A DNA stretch of 64,000 nt from Enterococcus saigonensis (lineage in GTDB: Bacteria; Bacillota; Bacilli; Lactobacillales; Enterococcaceae): NCBI RefSeq assembly GCF_011397115.1, contig NZ_AP022822.1, positions 2,212,001-2,276,000 on the forward strand. The letters run 5' to 3'. The notes under the pieces were generated by a model that saw only the letters and a program-made list of their open reading frames with translations, did not search any database and was not told the DNA's origin. The position numbers and the translations under genes were made by a program. Position 1 is the stretch's first letter. Every line of letters starts with the position of its first letter. Below, one piece after another: positions 9,327-18,794 of the stretch.

Positions 9327-10475
9327 TTAAAAACTTTTCGCGTTTTCTTTATTATAGCCATACTCTTCAAAGAAAGCTTGACGAAATTCTAACAAATTGT
9401 CATCCATAATTGCCTGACGAACTTGTTTCATTAGATTCAATAAGAAATACAAATTGTGGTAAGTCGTTAACCGAATTCCAAATGTTTCATCGCAGTGGAT
9501 CAAATGACGAATATACGCACGACTATAGTTACGACAAGTATAGCAGTCACATTTTTCATCTAATGGTCTAAAATCATGAGCAAATTTCGCATTTTTTACA
9601 ACTAAACGTCCTTGTGAAGTCATACAAGTGCCATTGCGGGCAATTCTTGTTGGTAAGACACAATCAAACATGTCAATTCCACGAATTACACCATCAATCA
9701 GGGAATCTGCTGCTCCAACACCCATTAGATAGCGTGGTTTATGGTCAGGGATTAAAGGCGTCGTGAAATCTAAAACACGATTCATTTCAACTTTCGGTTC
9801 ACCCACAGATAATCCACCAATAGAGTAGCCAGGAAAATCCATGCTAATTAAATCTTTGGCACTTTGACGACGCAAGTCTTCAAAACCAGCACCTTGAATA
9901 ATTCCAAATAAACCTTGACGATCCGGATTAGCATGCGCTTTAAGTCCGCGTTCCGCCCAGCGAGACGTCCTTTCAACAGATTTTTTGACATAGTCGTAAC
10001 TTTCGTCAAAAGGTGGACATTCATCAAAACTCATCATAATATCCGAACCTAACTTATTTTGAATATCAATTGCTTTTTCCGGTGAGAGGAAAAGAGGAGC
10101 ACCATTTAAATGATTTTTAAAGTGTACCCCTTCTTCTGTGATATTACGCATATCTGCTAATGAAAATACTTGGAAGCCGCCAGAGTCGGTTAAAATGGGC
10201 TGATCCCAGTTCATAAATTTGTGTAGCCCGCCCGCTTCTGCAACTAAATCCTCCCCAGGACGTAGCCATAAGTGATACGTATTGCTTAAAATTACACCAG
10301 CACCCATCTCTTTTAATTCTTCTGGTGCCATTGTTTTAACCGTTGCCAATGTTCCAACTGGCATAAACATTGGTGTTGGAAAAGTGCCGTGGGGTGTAAT
10401 TAATTCACCAAGACGGGCACCTGTGTGTTTTTCTTTTTTTATTAAACGGTATTTGATGGCAGGTTCTTGCGCCAT
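9327..10475 (-). CDS. tgt: tRNA-guanine transglycosylase
   Basis: 382 residues. It swaps guanine-34 for the queuosine precursor preQ1 in tRNAs with GUN anticodons. TDSGGFQVF holds an active-site aspartate (Asp97), and the zinc site is the CDCYTC...H pattern near residue 310-335. GGLSVGEPK and LPTRIARNGT are further family blocks. The ribosome site AGGGAG sits before ATG 10475. Its usual neighbour queA is here 4 kb away at 14671, separated by an unrelated membrane gene and a P-type ATPase. Confidence 0.96.
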   Translation of the reverse strand: MAQEPAIKYRLIKKEKHTGARLGELITPHGTFPTPMFMPVGTLATVKTMAPEELKEMGAGVILSNTYHLWLRPGEDLVAEAGGLHKFMNWDQPILTDSGGFQVFSLADMRNITEEGVHFKNHLNGAPLFLSPEKAIDIQNKLGSDIMMSFDECPPFDESYDYVKKSVERTSRWAERGLKAHANPDRQGLFGIIQGAGFEDLRRQSAKDLISMDFPGYSIGGLSVGEPKVEMNRVLDFTTPLIPDHKPRYLMGVGAADSLIDGVIRGIDMFDCVLPTRIARNGTCMTSQGRLVVKNAKFAHDFRPLDEKCDCYTCRNYSRAYIRHLIHCDETFGIRLTTYHNLYFLLNLMKQVRQAIMDDNLLEFRQAFFEEYGYNKENAKSF

Positions 10476-10653
10476 TTTACTCCCTACTTTCTACTTTGAT
10501 CTGTGCAACTTCAATCATCATAAAGGCTTAAGAATAATTTTGCAAGGTCATAATTCCCACTGTTATTTTCTCTTAAACAAATTTCCTTTATAATTGGAAT
10601 AATCATCAAAATTCAAAAAAATACTTGTAATTTCCAAATGAGTGGCTTTTTGG

Positions 10654-10659
10654 TATACT
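10654..10659 (+). promoter_or_regulatory. -10 box for the DUF975 gene
   Basis: TATACT preceded by TGG makes an extended -10. No good -35 is seen. The start codon is 30 nt downstream. Confidence 0.5.
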
Positions 10660-10688
10660 GAATTTAATTTGAAAAGGAGTTGAAAAAA

Positions 10689-11429
10689 ATGAAAACATCT
10701 GGTGAATTAAAATTAGAAGCAAAACAAATGTTACAAGGGCGTTGGAAAGATGCCGTATTGATGAACCTGATTCCAACACTTATCGGAATTGCGATTGCTG
10801 CTATTATCATTATTCCTTTGGTTACAATTATTGGTGGAATTGCATTGCTTAATCCTGATGCTGTGGACAATGTAGCAAATAATATCCAAAGCGGGAATGG
10901 CGATATTTCTTGGACTGCTCAACTTGGAAATCAAGGTAGCGGCATTATTAGTGGATTGATAACAACCCTTTTTGTTTCAGGTATGTCTTGGACTTTTTTA
11001 GATATTTACCGCGGTAAACGCGTAGATATTAATCCTTTGAATGATGTATTTCGCGCATTCAAAAGTCCGTTTCTTGTGGGTGTACTATGTATTTACTTAC
11101 TCTCAACTATCTTCATTGGGTTATGGTCTCTTCTTCTTATTATTCCAGGGATTGTAAAAAGTTATTCTTATTCTCAAGCAAACTTTATTTACTACGATAT
11201 TTTGGAAGGTACGGGTCAAAAACCTGGTTATTTAGAGTGTATTACCACTAGTCGACGTTTAATGGATGGTTTTAAAGGACAATTATTCTGGTTGGATTTA
11301 AGTTTTATCGGCTGGCATATCTTAGCCTTGCTAACTTGCGGTATTGGTTACTTATGGTTAAATCCGTATATCTATGCTACAAAAGCTGCTTTTTACAATA
11401 ATTTACCTAACGAAGCAGATACTTTTTAA
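10689..11429 (+). CDS. DUF975 family integral membrane protein
   Basis: 246 residues with five to six membrane segments (about 25-50, 80-105, 125-155, 195-215, 220-235). The opening motif ELKLEAKQMLQGRWKDAVL and the later SYSQANFIYYD and WLNPYIYATKAAFY blocks are typical of DUF975 proteins. Their function is unknown; they are common in lactic acid bacteria and are sometimes tied to envelope stress. A TTG at 10680 is in frame, but ATG 10689 has AAAAGGAG at the right distance. It is a single-gene unit pointing against its neighbours, between tgt and the P-ATPase. Confidence 0.85.
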   Translation: MKTSGELKLEAKQMLQGRWKDAVLMNLIPTLIGIAIAAIIIIPLVTIIGGIALLNPDAVDNVANNIQSGNGDISWTAQLGNQGSGIISGLITTLFVSGMSWTFLDIYRGKRVDINPLNDVFRAFKSPFLVGVLCIYLLSTIFIGLWSLLLIIPGIVKSYSYSQANFIYYDILEGTGQKPGYLECITTSRRLMDGFKGQLFWLDLSFIGWHILALLTCGIGYLWLNPYIYATKAAFYNNLPNEADTF

Positions 11430-11472
11430 TAAAAAAAAATCTCTGGGAAAAATCCCAGAGATTTTTTTTTAC
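11430..11472. terminator. bidirectional terminator, DUF975 gene / P-ATPase
   Basis: Perfect stem AAAATCTCTGGGA / TCCCAGAGATTTT with a 4-nt loop and long A and T runs. It serves both converging genes. Confidence 0.9.
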
Positions 11473-14108
11473 TCTTCCTCAGAGGAAAAGTGGAATTTAA
11501 TCATTTCATTTACAAACACTGGTATAATCGACAAAATTGCTACTAAAAACCAGTGATTCAAACTAATATGCACCAAGTTAAACAAATCTTGGGTAAATGG
11601 TAACAAGGCAATTGCCGTTGTAATCAAAACTGCTAAGATTGCCATCTCAAAGAGTGATTTATTGGTAGATAATTTCACTTGAAAAATAGAGCGGCTACTT
11701 CGCACATTAAAGACATGGATAATCGAAGAATAGGCTAATACTAAAAAGGCAACCGTCTGGCCAACTTCTGGACTTGCATCTACCCATGGGCTAACACTAT
11801 TTACAAATGTTCCTAAATAATAGCCAAAAAGAGTGACGATAGTAAAAATACCGGCATTCACAGCAATTTTCTTCCAAAGACCTCGGGCAAAAATCCCTTC
11901 ATGCGCTGGAATTGGCGGCTCTTTCATGATACCTGCTTCTGCTGGCTCTCTTCCCAAAGCAAAACCTGGTAAACCATCGGCCACAACATTGACAAACAAC
12001 AATTGAACCGCACTAAAAGGTGCTCCCCAGCCAATTAACATGGCAATTAAAACGATAAAAATTTCCGAGATATTACAACTTAATAAAAAGTTGATTGCTT
12101 TACGTATATTTTGATAAACCGTTCGCCCTTGAGCCACTGCATCGACAATGGTTGCAAAGTTATCATCAGTTAAAACAATATCTGCTGCCCCTTTTGCAAC
12201 GTCTGTCCCGGTAATCCCCATCGCACAGCCAACGTCACTAGCATTCAACGCTGGAGCATCGTTGACACCATCTCCGGTCATGGCGACAACAGCCCCTGTA
12301 CGCTGCCACGATTTTACAATTCTAATTTTATCTTCAGGTGTCACCCGCGCATAAACCGTTAAATCTTTTACTTTTCCATCTAATTCTTCATCTGTTAATT
12401 TTTGCAATTGTGAGTCAGAAATTGCCTGTTGCTTATGACTTAAAATCCCTAACTCTTTTGCAATTGCACTCGCAGTTACAACATGATCGCCAGTAATCAT
12501 AACGGTCTTAATTCCTGCCTTACGCGCTTTTTTAATCGCACCTTTACTTTCAGGTCGTGGCGGATCAATCATGCCTACTAAGCCCAGCAAACGTAAATCT
12601 TGTTCCAAATTTTCTGAGGTAATTTCAGTTGGTTCAGCTTCAAAGACACGATACCCCACTGCAATGACCCGCAATGCTTTCTTCCCAAAACGGTCATTTA
12701 CGACTTGTGCCCGTTCTACATCACCATAATGAAATTTTGGCATCAATACATCAAATGCCCCTTTAGTAACAGAAAGAAATTTTTTATTTCCCATTTTATG
12801 CACGGTTGTCATCATTTTTCTTTGCGAGTCAAAAGGTAGTTCTGCAATTCGTGGATATTCTTCGTCAAGTTCTTTTTTTGTATGATAATTTTCTTCAATG
12901 GCACGAACGATGGCTACCTCTGTTGGGTTTCCCTTCACAAGTACTTCATCGTCTTCACCTTTTTCAACGATAACATCAGTACAAAGACTGGCAATTTTTA
13001 ATACTTCCATTGCTTCATCAGTCATGCCATCTTCAACATCTGTTACTTCATCACCTCTAGACCAAACACGGCGAACTTGCATTTTATTTTGTGTTAACGT
13101 CCCAGTTTTATCTGAACAAATAACACTTGCAGTGCCCAAAGTTTCAACTGCTGGCAAACGTCTAATAATTGCATTTTTTTTCGCCATCTTCTGCACGCCA
13201 TAAGCCAATGTCAAGGTTACAATTACGGTTAGTGTTTCTGGGACTGCTGCAACAGCTAACGAAACTGAAGTCATAAACATTTCTAAAAGCGGTTCGTTTT
13301 GTAAATAACCAATTAAAAAAACCAAAGCTGCTGCAACTAATGCAATTAAACTAATTCGTTTGCCTAATTGATTTAATCTTTTTTGTAAAGGAGTTAACGA
13401 ATTACCTGAATCACTTAGTAAGCCCGCAATTTTACCCATCTGCGTTTGCATACCGGTCGCAGTAACAATCGCTTGGCCACGACCATTTACTACCGTGCAG
13501 CCCTTAAATACCATATTTTGCTGATCTCCTAAAGGTAAGTCTTTGCTACTAATGAAATCAGCATCTTTTTCTACCGGCTCACTTTCCCCGGTCAAAGCAG
13601 ACTCCTCAATTCGCAATTGAGAAGCTTGCGTTAAACGAGCATCTGCCGCAATCATCGCACCATTTTCGATAACGAGTAAATCACCTGGCACTAACTCGTC
13701 TGCATCGATGTCTTGTTGTTGCCCTTCTCTAATCACTGTTGCTGTTTGTTTATTCATATCTTGTAAAGCACTTAACGCTTTTTCTGCATTTCCTTCTTGT
13801 ACAATCGTTAAGACAGAATTAATAACAATGATTGCAATAATCAAAATTCCTTCAAATAGATCTCCATGATCGGTCGCAATTGCTGTATAAAACGAAATAA
13901 TTGCTGCTACCATTAAAACTAATGTCGTAAAGTCCGTTAAACTTAATAGAATTTTCTTTAGCATGGTATCTTTTTTTTCTTCAGCAAAACGGTTGAAGCC
14001 ATATTTTTCATGTCTTTTTTGTACCTCAGCATTACCAAGTCCAACTTTACTTTGTGAAGAAAACTCATTCAGTATTTCATGGGTCGTTTTTTTATAATAG
14101 TCCATCAT
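11469..14108 (-). CDS. P-type cation ATPase, Ca2+-transporting (PMA/SERCA-like)
   Basis: 879 residues, full P2-type architecture. The actuator TGES motif is near 174, the phosphorylated aspartate is Asp333 in CSDKTGTLT, the nucleotide-binding hinge is MTGDGVNDAPAL, and there are ten membrane helices. The M4 motif reads VPETLTV rather than the SERCA VPEGLPA; this variant occurs in some bacterial members. The N-terminal cation-ATPase domain is present. It probably exports Ca2+ or a similar divalent ion. Two consecutive ATG codons (14108, 14105) follow GGGAG; either may start. It is monocistronic. Confidence 0.9.
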   Translation of the reverse strand: MMDYYKKTTHEILNEFSSQSKVGLGNAEVQKRHEKYGFNRFAEEKKDTMLKKILLSLTDFTTLVLMVAAIISFYTAIATDHGDLFEGILIIAIIVINSVLTIVQEGNAEKALSALQDMNKQTATVIREGQQQDIDADELVPGDLLVIENGAMIAADARLTQASQLRIEESALTGESEPVEKDADFISSKDLPLGDQQNMVFKGCTVVNGRGQAIVTATGMQTQMGKIAGLLSDSGNSLTPLQKRLNQLGKRISLIALVAAALVFLIGYLQNEPLLEMFMTSVSLAVAAVPETLTVIVTLTLAYGVQKMAKKNAIIRRLPAVETLGTASVICSDKTGTLTQNKMQVRRVWSRGDEVTDVEDGMTDEAMEVLKIASLCTDVIVEKGEDDEVLVKGNPTEVAIVRAIEENYHTKKELDEEYPRIAELPFDSQRKMMTTVHKMGNKKFLSVTKGAFDVLMPKFHYGDVERAQVVNDRFGKKALRVIAVGYRVFEAEPTEITSENLEQDLRLLGLVGMIDPPRPESKGAIKKARKAGIKTVMITGDHVVTASAIAKELGILSHKQQAISDSQLQKLTDEELDGKVKDLTVYARVTPEDKIRIVKSWQRTGAVVAMTGDGVNDAPALNASDVGCAMGITGTDVAKGAADIVLTDDNFATIVDAVAQGRTVYQNIRKAINFLLSCNISEIFIVLIAMLIGWGAPFSAVQLLFVNVVADGLPGFALGREPAEAGIMKEPPIPAHEGIFARGLWKKIAVNAGIFTIVTLFGYYLGTFVNSVSPWVDASPEVGQTVAFLVLAYSSIIHVFNVRSSRSIFQVKLSTNKSLFEMAILAVLITTAIALLPFTQDLFNLVHISLNHWFLVAILSIIPVFVNEMIKFHFSSEEE

Positions 14109-14253
14109 CTTCTCTCCCTTAATTTAATTCATAATTTAACTATAACATACGATTTTTTAATACAACAAATTATATGCGGTTTTTTCACAAATGTTCATTT
14201 TTTATTCACAATTAAGGTAGGGATTTTTATTAAAAAAAAGGTGAGTTTATTAC

Positions 14254-14282
14254 TTGAAAGCGCTTTTATTAAGTGCTATACT
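14254..14282 (+). promoter_or_regulatory. consensus promoter with overlapping cre site
   Basis: -35 TTGAAA (14254-14259), 17-nt spacer, -10 TATACT (14277-14282). TGAAAGCGCTTTTA at 14255-14268 matches the CcpA cre consensus and covers the -35 box, so CcpA would be expected to repress it in glucose. No convincing gene follows. Confidence 0.75.
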
Positions 14283-14288
14283 ATGGGT

Positions 14289-14668
14289 GTAAGGAAGGAA
14301 GTTATTTGTTGGAAAGGAGATCTCGAAAGAAGAAAAATTAAACAAGCTAAAAGTTGTTCGATGTACAAGATTCACCTAGATTTATATGTGTGAAGTAGAA
14401 CCAAATTATAAATAGTGAATGCGTATTAGAGGTTGAAAAGTAATACAACATGTAGTAAAAATCAATACGTAACAATTACAGGATACAAGATTACAAGTGA
14501 ATAGCAACAAGAATCACATGTTTTAGTGTAGAAAATGTAGTGAAAACAAAATTTTTATGTTTAACACAAGAGATGAGTACTTTGCATATATAAACTGCAA
14601 ATAACCCTTTTCAACAAATCCTTCCATGATATAAAAGAGGATGGGCACTCGAGAGCCCATCCTCTTCT
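14289..14668 (+). ncRNA. candidate catabolite-controlled small RNA, ~375 nt
   Basis: Between the consensus promoter at 14254 and the hairpin terminator ending near 14668 there is no open frame with a usable start, yet the ends can pair. GGAAGG (14293-14298) and ATTTGTT (14304-14310) complement CCTTCC (14620-14625) and AACAAAT (14613-14619): 13 base pairs with one 5-nt bulge. A GAAAGGAG motif at 14312 is not followed by a start codon. It shows no tmRNA, RNase P, SRP or 6S signature that I know. It lies between the P-ATPase and queA start/stop ends, antisense to neither. The call is inference from promoter, terminator and end pairing. Confidence 0.5.
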
Positions 14669-14674
14669 TTTTAT
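14632..14674. terminator. terminator of queA and of the candidate small RNA
   Basis: 11-bp perfect stem AGAGGATGGGC / GCCCATCCTCT. The T-run is stronger on the plus strand (TTCTTTTTATTT) than on the minus strand, which suggests plus-strand use. Confidence 0.85.
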
Positions 14675-15702
14675 TTGACAAACATCGCATCCCCAAAACT
14701 AAAGAAACGATAACGCGCATCGATTGCGTGTTGATAAGCATCTAACGTTAATTTGCGTCCGGCAAAAGCACTCACCAACATAACTAGCGTTGATTTTGGC
14801 AAGTGAAAATTGGTACTAAAAGCTTGGACAACTTTAAAGTCATAGCCGGGTGTAATAAAGATATCGGTCCAGCCACTGTCAGCTTTTATTTCCCCTGCAA
14901 ATTTAGTACCGATTGTTTCTAAAGTACGAATGGATGTTGTTCCTACAGCAATAATTTTACCACCATTTGCGCGAACATCATTTAATACGTGTGCAGCCTC
15001 TTCTGTCAAGCGATAGAATTCGCTGTGCATTTGGTGTTCAGCGATGTTATCGACACTAACTGGTCTAAAGGTACCAAGCCCTACATGTAAGGTTAAATAA
15101 ACTAATTTTACCCCTTTTGCTTCAATTGCTGCCAATAATTCTGGTGTAAAATGTAAGCCAGCTGTTGGCGCAGCAGCAGAGCCATTTTCTTTTGCATACA
15201 CGGTTTGATAACGCTCCGGATCTTCCAGCCGTTCTTTAATGTACGGAGGTAAGGGCATTTCTCCCAATGATTCTAAAATCTCTAAGAAAATCCCTTCGTA
15301 TTTAAATGTAATGATGCGCCCACCATGTTCTAATTCCTCTTCTACCACAGCTTTTAAGCGCCCATCACCAAAAGTGATTTCTGTCCCAACTTTGGCTCTT
15401 TTAGCAGGTTTAATCAGAGTTTCCCACGTATCTCCTTTGGTATTATTTAAAAGCAGGACCTCTAAATGCCCACCAGTGTCAGGTTTTTCACCATGCAAAC
15501 GAGCTGGTAAAACGCGAGTATCATTCATTACTAAAGCGTCTCCTGGATTTAACTCATCAATAATATCGCCAAAGTGCTTGTCTTGCATCTCACCTGTTTG
15601 CCGATTTACTACCAGCAATCGTGAACTGGAACGTTTTTCTAATGGTGTTTGCGCAATTAATTCTTCTGGCAAATTAAAATCAAAATCTTCTGTTGTTAAC
15701 AT
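14671..15702 (-). CDS. queA: S-adenosylmethionine:tRNA ribosyltransferase-isomerase
   Basis: 343 residues. It transfers the ribosyl moiety of SAM to preQ1-modified tRNA to make epoxyqueuosine. The N-terminal FDFNLPEELIAQ and the blocks NDTRVLPARLHG, GTFRPV and AVGTTSIRTLE are diagnostic. A longer frame reaches 15798, but ATG 15702 gives the conserved N-terminus MLTTEDFDF and has AAAGAGTGG upstream. It acts after tgt in queuosine synthesis, but the two genes are not adjacent here. It ends in the shared terminator at 14632. Confidence 0.95.
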   Translation of the reverse strand: MLTTEDFDFNLPEELIAQTPLEKRSSSRLLVVNRQTGEMQDKHFGDIIDELNPGDALVMNDTRVLPARLHGEKPDTGGHLEVLLLNNTKGDTWETLIKPAKRAKVGTEITFGDGRLKAVVEEELEHGGRIITFKYEGIFLEILESLGEMPLPPYIKERLEDPERYQTVYAKENGSAAAPTAGLHFTPELLAAIEAKGVKLVYLTLHVGLGTFRPVSVDNIAEHQMHSEFYRLTEEAAHVLNDVRANGGKIIAVGTTSIRTLETIGTKFAGEIKADSGWTDIFITPGYDFKVVQAFSTNFHLPKSTLVMLVSAFAGRKLTLDAYQHAIDARYRFFSFGDAMFVK

Positions 15703-15878
15703 ATTTACCACTCTTTCTTTTCCTGAAATTGTCTTTTGTATTTTAACACTTTTTATAATCCTTGACGATGAATGAGACACAATACTTGCTGAAAACATTT
15801 TTTGTCGGTAAACTTACATTAAGTAAGAAAAAATTGGCGACTATTTGAATTTCGCTACTTAAAAAAGAGGTGTCTTTT

Positions 15879-16766
15879 ATGCCAGCGTTTCATCATATTT
15901 CACTATTAACCAAAAATCACAAGCAAAATGTTGCTTTTTATACCGAATTATTGGGCATGCGCTTTGTTAAAAATACTGTCAATCAAGAAAATAATAGAAT
16001 GTTACATTACTACTACGGCGATTATACAGGGAGTCCCGGTAGCGTGGTTACCTTTTTTATTGTTCCTCATCTGGGGCAACGTTATGATCACAATCACTTT
16101 TTAGCTACGATTGGGTTAAATATTCCAACGAATAGTTTAAGTTATTGGCAAAATCGCTTAGAAAATAAAGGTATTCTAGTTACTCGTAAGAAAAATCAAA
16201 TATTTTTTGATGATCCCGATCATGTAGGAATAATTTTGACAGAAGTTGCAGAAGCTCCCTTAAAACCTGAATTGCAGGTTAAAAATGATATTCCAGCAGA
16301 CAAACAAATTTTAGGTTTAGCTTCAACCCAGCTTCATGTATCAGACCTAGCAGCTACCACTGATTTTTTCAAGAAGTATTTGGATTGGAATGTGATAGAC
16401 AGCACAATAACACTGAGTAAGACAGAACATTTGGAGCTTTATCAAACGAATACAACAGAAAAAACCCGGATGGGTCGTGGCAGTATTGATCATATTGCCT
16501 TTGCAGTAAAAGATGATAAAGCCTTAAATGATTTATATCAAAAAGCACAAGAACAAAATTGGCAAATTGAAGAAATTATTTCGCGTGGTTACTTTAAGAG
16601 CTTGTATATTCGCGAACCTGGTGGAAATCGCCTTGAATTTGCTACAATGTCTCCAGGCTTTACCCTTGACGAACCTTTGGAAAGTTTAGGAGAAAGTTTT
16701 GCATTACCTCCTTTTCTAGCCGATAAACGTGCTGAAATCCAAGCAAATTTATATCCAATTGACTAA
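15879..16766 (+). CDS. VOC-superfamily ring-cleaving dioxygenase-like protein
   Basis: 295 residues made of two vicinal-oxygen-chelate modules (about 1-130 and 148-270). Each module begins with a histidine strand (FHHISLLT; STQLHVSDL) and the second ends with GGNRLEFAT, whose Glu is the third metal ligand. The closest known group is the MhqA/MhqE/MhqO-type dioxygenases of Bacillus, which act on quinones or catechols. The true substrate cannot be read here. ATG 15879 follows AAGAGGTG; an in-frame start three codons earlier lacks one. Single gene with a terminator. Confidence 0.85.
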   Translation: MPAFHHISLLTKNHKQNVAFYTELLGMRFVKNTVNQENNRMLHYYYGDYTGSPGSVVTFFIVPHLGQRYDHNHFLATIGLNIPTNSLSYWQNRLENKGILVTRKKNQIFFDDPDHVGIILTEVAEAPLKPELQVKNDIPADKQILGLASTQLHVSDLAATTDFFKKYLDWNVIDSTITLSKTEHLELYQTNTTEKTRMGRGSIDHIAFAVKDDKALNDLYQKAQEQNWQIEEIISRGYFKSLYIREPGGNRLEFATMSPGFTLDEPLESLGESFALPPFLADKRAEIQANLYPID

Positions 16767-16784
16767 TTAAATAAACGATTTTAC

Positions 16785-16824
16785 TTAAAGCCTGTAACAA
16801 GTTTTGTTACAGGCTTTTTCGTGC
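16785..16824 (+). terminator. terminator of the VOC gene
   Basis: Stem AAGCCTGTAAC / GTTACAGGCTT followed by TTTTCG. Confidence 0.85.
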
Positions 16825-16918
16825 ATACCTATTTTTAGTAATTCTAGGAGATGAATTGCTAAAAAACGCTATCATCTTACTTCTAAATCGTTTATTTTTG
16901 AAAAAATATGCGTATTAT

Positions 16919-16947
16919 TTGTCATATTTTCCATTTACTTTCATACT
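16919..16947 (+). promoter_or_regulatory. opuC promoter
   Basis: -35 TTGTCA (16919-16924), 17-nt spacer, -10 CATACT (16942-16947); about 38 nt before a likely leader ending in GAGGTG and TTG 16992. Confidence 0.6.
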
Positions 16948-16991
16948 AGTAGTGATACACAACTGGGAAAATGATGAAGAGGTGAAGCACA

Positions 16992-18155
16992 TTGATCGAA
17001 TTTCAACACGTAACAAAAATTTATAAAGGCGGCAAAGTCGCTGTGGAAGATGTCAATTTGTCTTTTAATAAAGGCGAATTTATCTGTTTTATTGGTACAA
17101 GTGGTTCTGGTAAAACAACTTGCATGCGCATGATTAACCGGATGAATGAACCAACTAAAGGAAAAATCCTAATTAACGACAAAGACATAAAAGAAGTTAA
17201 TCCGGTTGAATTGCGACGTAAAATTGGCTATGTGATTCAAAACATTGGTCTAATGCCCCATATGACGATTCGAGAAAATATTACGTTAGTCCAAAAGTTG
17301 CTGAAAGTCGATGAACAAACTCGCCAAGAAACAGCAGAAAAAATGATTGATTTAGTAGAATTACCACGAGAAATGTTGGATCGTTATCCCGCAGAACTTT
17401 CTGGTGGTCAGCAACAACGGATTGGGGTTGTTCGGGCACTTGCCGCTAACCAAGATATCATTTTAATGGATGAACCCTTTGGAGCTTTAGATCCGATTAC
17501 CCGCGATGCACTCCAAGATTTAGTAAAAGATTTACAAGAACGCTTAGGTAAAACGATAGTCTTTGTTACTCATGATATGGACGAAGCTTTAAAATTGGCA
17601 AATCGCATTGTTATTATGAGTGAAGGTAAAGTAATTCAATTTGATACACCAGAAAATATTTTACGAAGTCCAGCCAATGAATTCGTCGAAGAGTTAATTG
17701 GTGAAGACCGACTCTTACAGGCAAAACCAGATACAACAACTGTTGGCGAAGTCATGCTAAAAAATGCGATTACCATTACCCCAGAAAAATCTTTGCGAGA
17801 AGCAATTTCTCTTATGCGAGAAAAACGCGTAGATACGTTGCTTGTCACAGATAATAGTAAAATTTTAAAAGGTTTCATTGATGTAGAGTCAATTGATAAA
17901 ATGCGAGGAAAAGCCTCCAGTGTTGGGGACATTTTGAATAAAGATGTCTTTTATGTCAAAGAAGATAAGTTACTCCGAGATGTGTTACAACGCATTTTAA
18001 AACGTGGTTTAAAATATGTACCGGTCGTCGATCAAAAAAATCGGGTTGTCGGAATTTTAACGCGGGCCTCATTGGTCGATATTGTCTACGATGTTTTATG
18101 GGGTGATGAAACTTCCATCAGTGAAGCAATTGAATCTGCAAAAGAGGAGGCGTAA
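16992..18155 (+). CDS. opuCA: OpuC-type osmolyte ABC transporter, ATP-binding subunit with CBS pair
   Basis: 387 residues. Walker A GTSGSGKTT (about 36-44), signature LSGGQQQR, Walker B IILMDEPF and the H-loop THD are intact. Two CBS domains occupy about 250-375. In related bacteria the CBS tandem of OpuCA binds cyclic di-AMP, which shuts down uptake. The start is TTG 16992 behind GAGGTG; the product MIEFQHVTKIYKGG fits the family. It is the first gene of a four-gene operon for uptake of carnitine, glycine betaine or choline. Confidence 0.93.
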   Translation: MIEFQHVTKIYKGGKVAVEDVNLSFNKGEFICFIGTSGSGKTTCMRMINRMNEPTKGKILINDKDIKEVNPVELRRKIGYVIQNIGLMPHMTIRENITLVQKLLKVDEQTRQETAEKMIDLVELPREMLDRYPAELSGGQQQRIGVVRALAANQDIILMDEPFGALDPITRDALQDLVKDLQERLGKTIVFVTHDMDEALKLANRIVIMSEGKVIQFDTPENILRSPANEFVEELIGEDRLLQAKPDTTTVGEVMLKNAITITPEKSLREAISLMREKRVDTLLVTDNSKILKGFIDVESIDKMRGKASSVGDILNKDVFYVKEDKLLRDVLQRILKRGLKYVPVVDQKNRVVGILTRASLVDIVYDVLWGDETSISEAIESAKEEA

Positions 18156-18158
18156 AGT

Positions 18159-18794
18159 ATGGCTGATTTTTTTGCAAAACACGGTTCGGAAATTTTAAAT
18201 AAAAGTTTTGAGCATATTTATATTTCATTTTTTGCTTTAATACTGGGAATTGTTATCGCTGTTCCACTAGGCGTCTTTTTAACTCGCTTCAAAAAAGCAG
18301 CCAACATTGTAATTACTGTTACCAGTGCATTGCAAACTATTCCCTCTCTTGCACTTTTGGCATTAATGATTCCTATTTTTGGTGTGGGGAAAGTTCCTGC
18401 GATTATCGCACTGTTTATTTATTCTCTGCTACCAATTTTACGTAACACTTATATCGGTATGAAAAATGTGGATGGAAATTACTTAGATGTTGCACGTGGT
18501 ATGGGCATGACGAATTTACAGTCAATTTTTAGTGTAGAACTCCCTATTGCCATGCCAACCATTATGGCAGGTATTCGCTTAGCCTCTGTTTATGTTATCG
18601 CTTGGGCGACGCTAGCTTCTTATATTGGCGCCGGCGGTTTAGGGGATCTGATTTTTAGTGGTTTAAATAACTACCAACCCGATTTAATTTTTGCTGGGAC
18701 GATTCCAGTAACATTATTGGCTTTATTAAGTGATTTTCTTTTAGGCTTATTAGAAAATCATTTAACACCTAAAGCTTTAAGGGGGACGGATTAA
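18159..18794 (+). CDS. opuCB: OpuC-type osmolyte ABC transporter, permease
   Basis: 211 residues with five to six membrane helices and the permease loop YVIAWATLASYIGAGGLGDLI. The conserved ARGMGM...LPIAMPTIMAGIR segment contacts the ATPase. It starts 3 nt after opuCA behind GAGGAGG and overlaps opuCC by one base (TAATG), so translation is coupled. Together with OpuCD it forms the membrane channel. Confidence 0.93.
   Translation: MADFFAKHGSEILNKSFEHIYISFFALILGIVIAVPLGVFLTRFKKAANIVITVTSALQTIPSLALLALMIPIFGVGKVPAIIALFIYSLLPILRNTYIGMKNVDGNYLDVARGMGMTNLQSIFSVELPIAMPTIMAGIRLASVYVIAWATLASYIGAGGLGDLIFSGLNNYQPDLIFAGTIPVTLLALLSDFLLGLLENHLTPKALRGTD

Noticed and set aside
14079..14393. 104-codon frame crossing the candidate small RNA
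   Set aside because: It begins opposite the P-ATPase gene, has no ribosome site, and its internal ATG at 14283 lies upstream of the predicted transcription start.
15239..15775. 178-codon frame opposite queA
   Set aside because: Shadow of queA without ribosome site or recognisable motifs.
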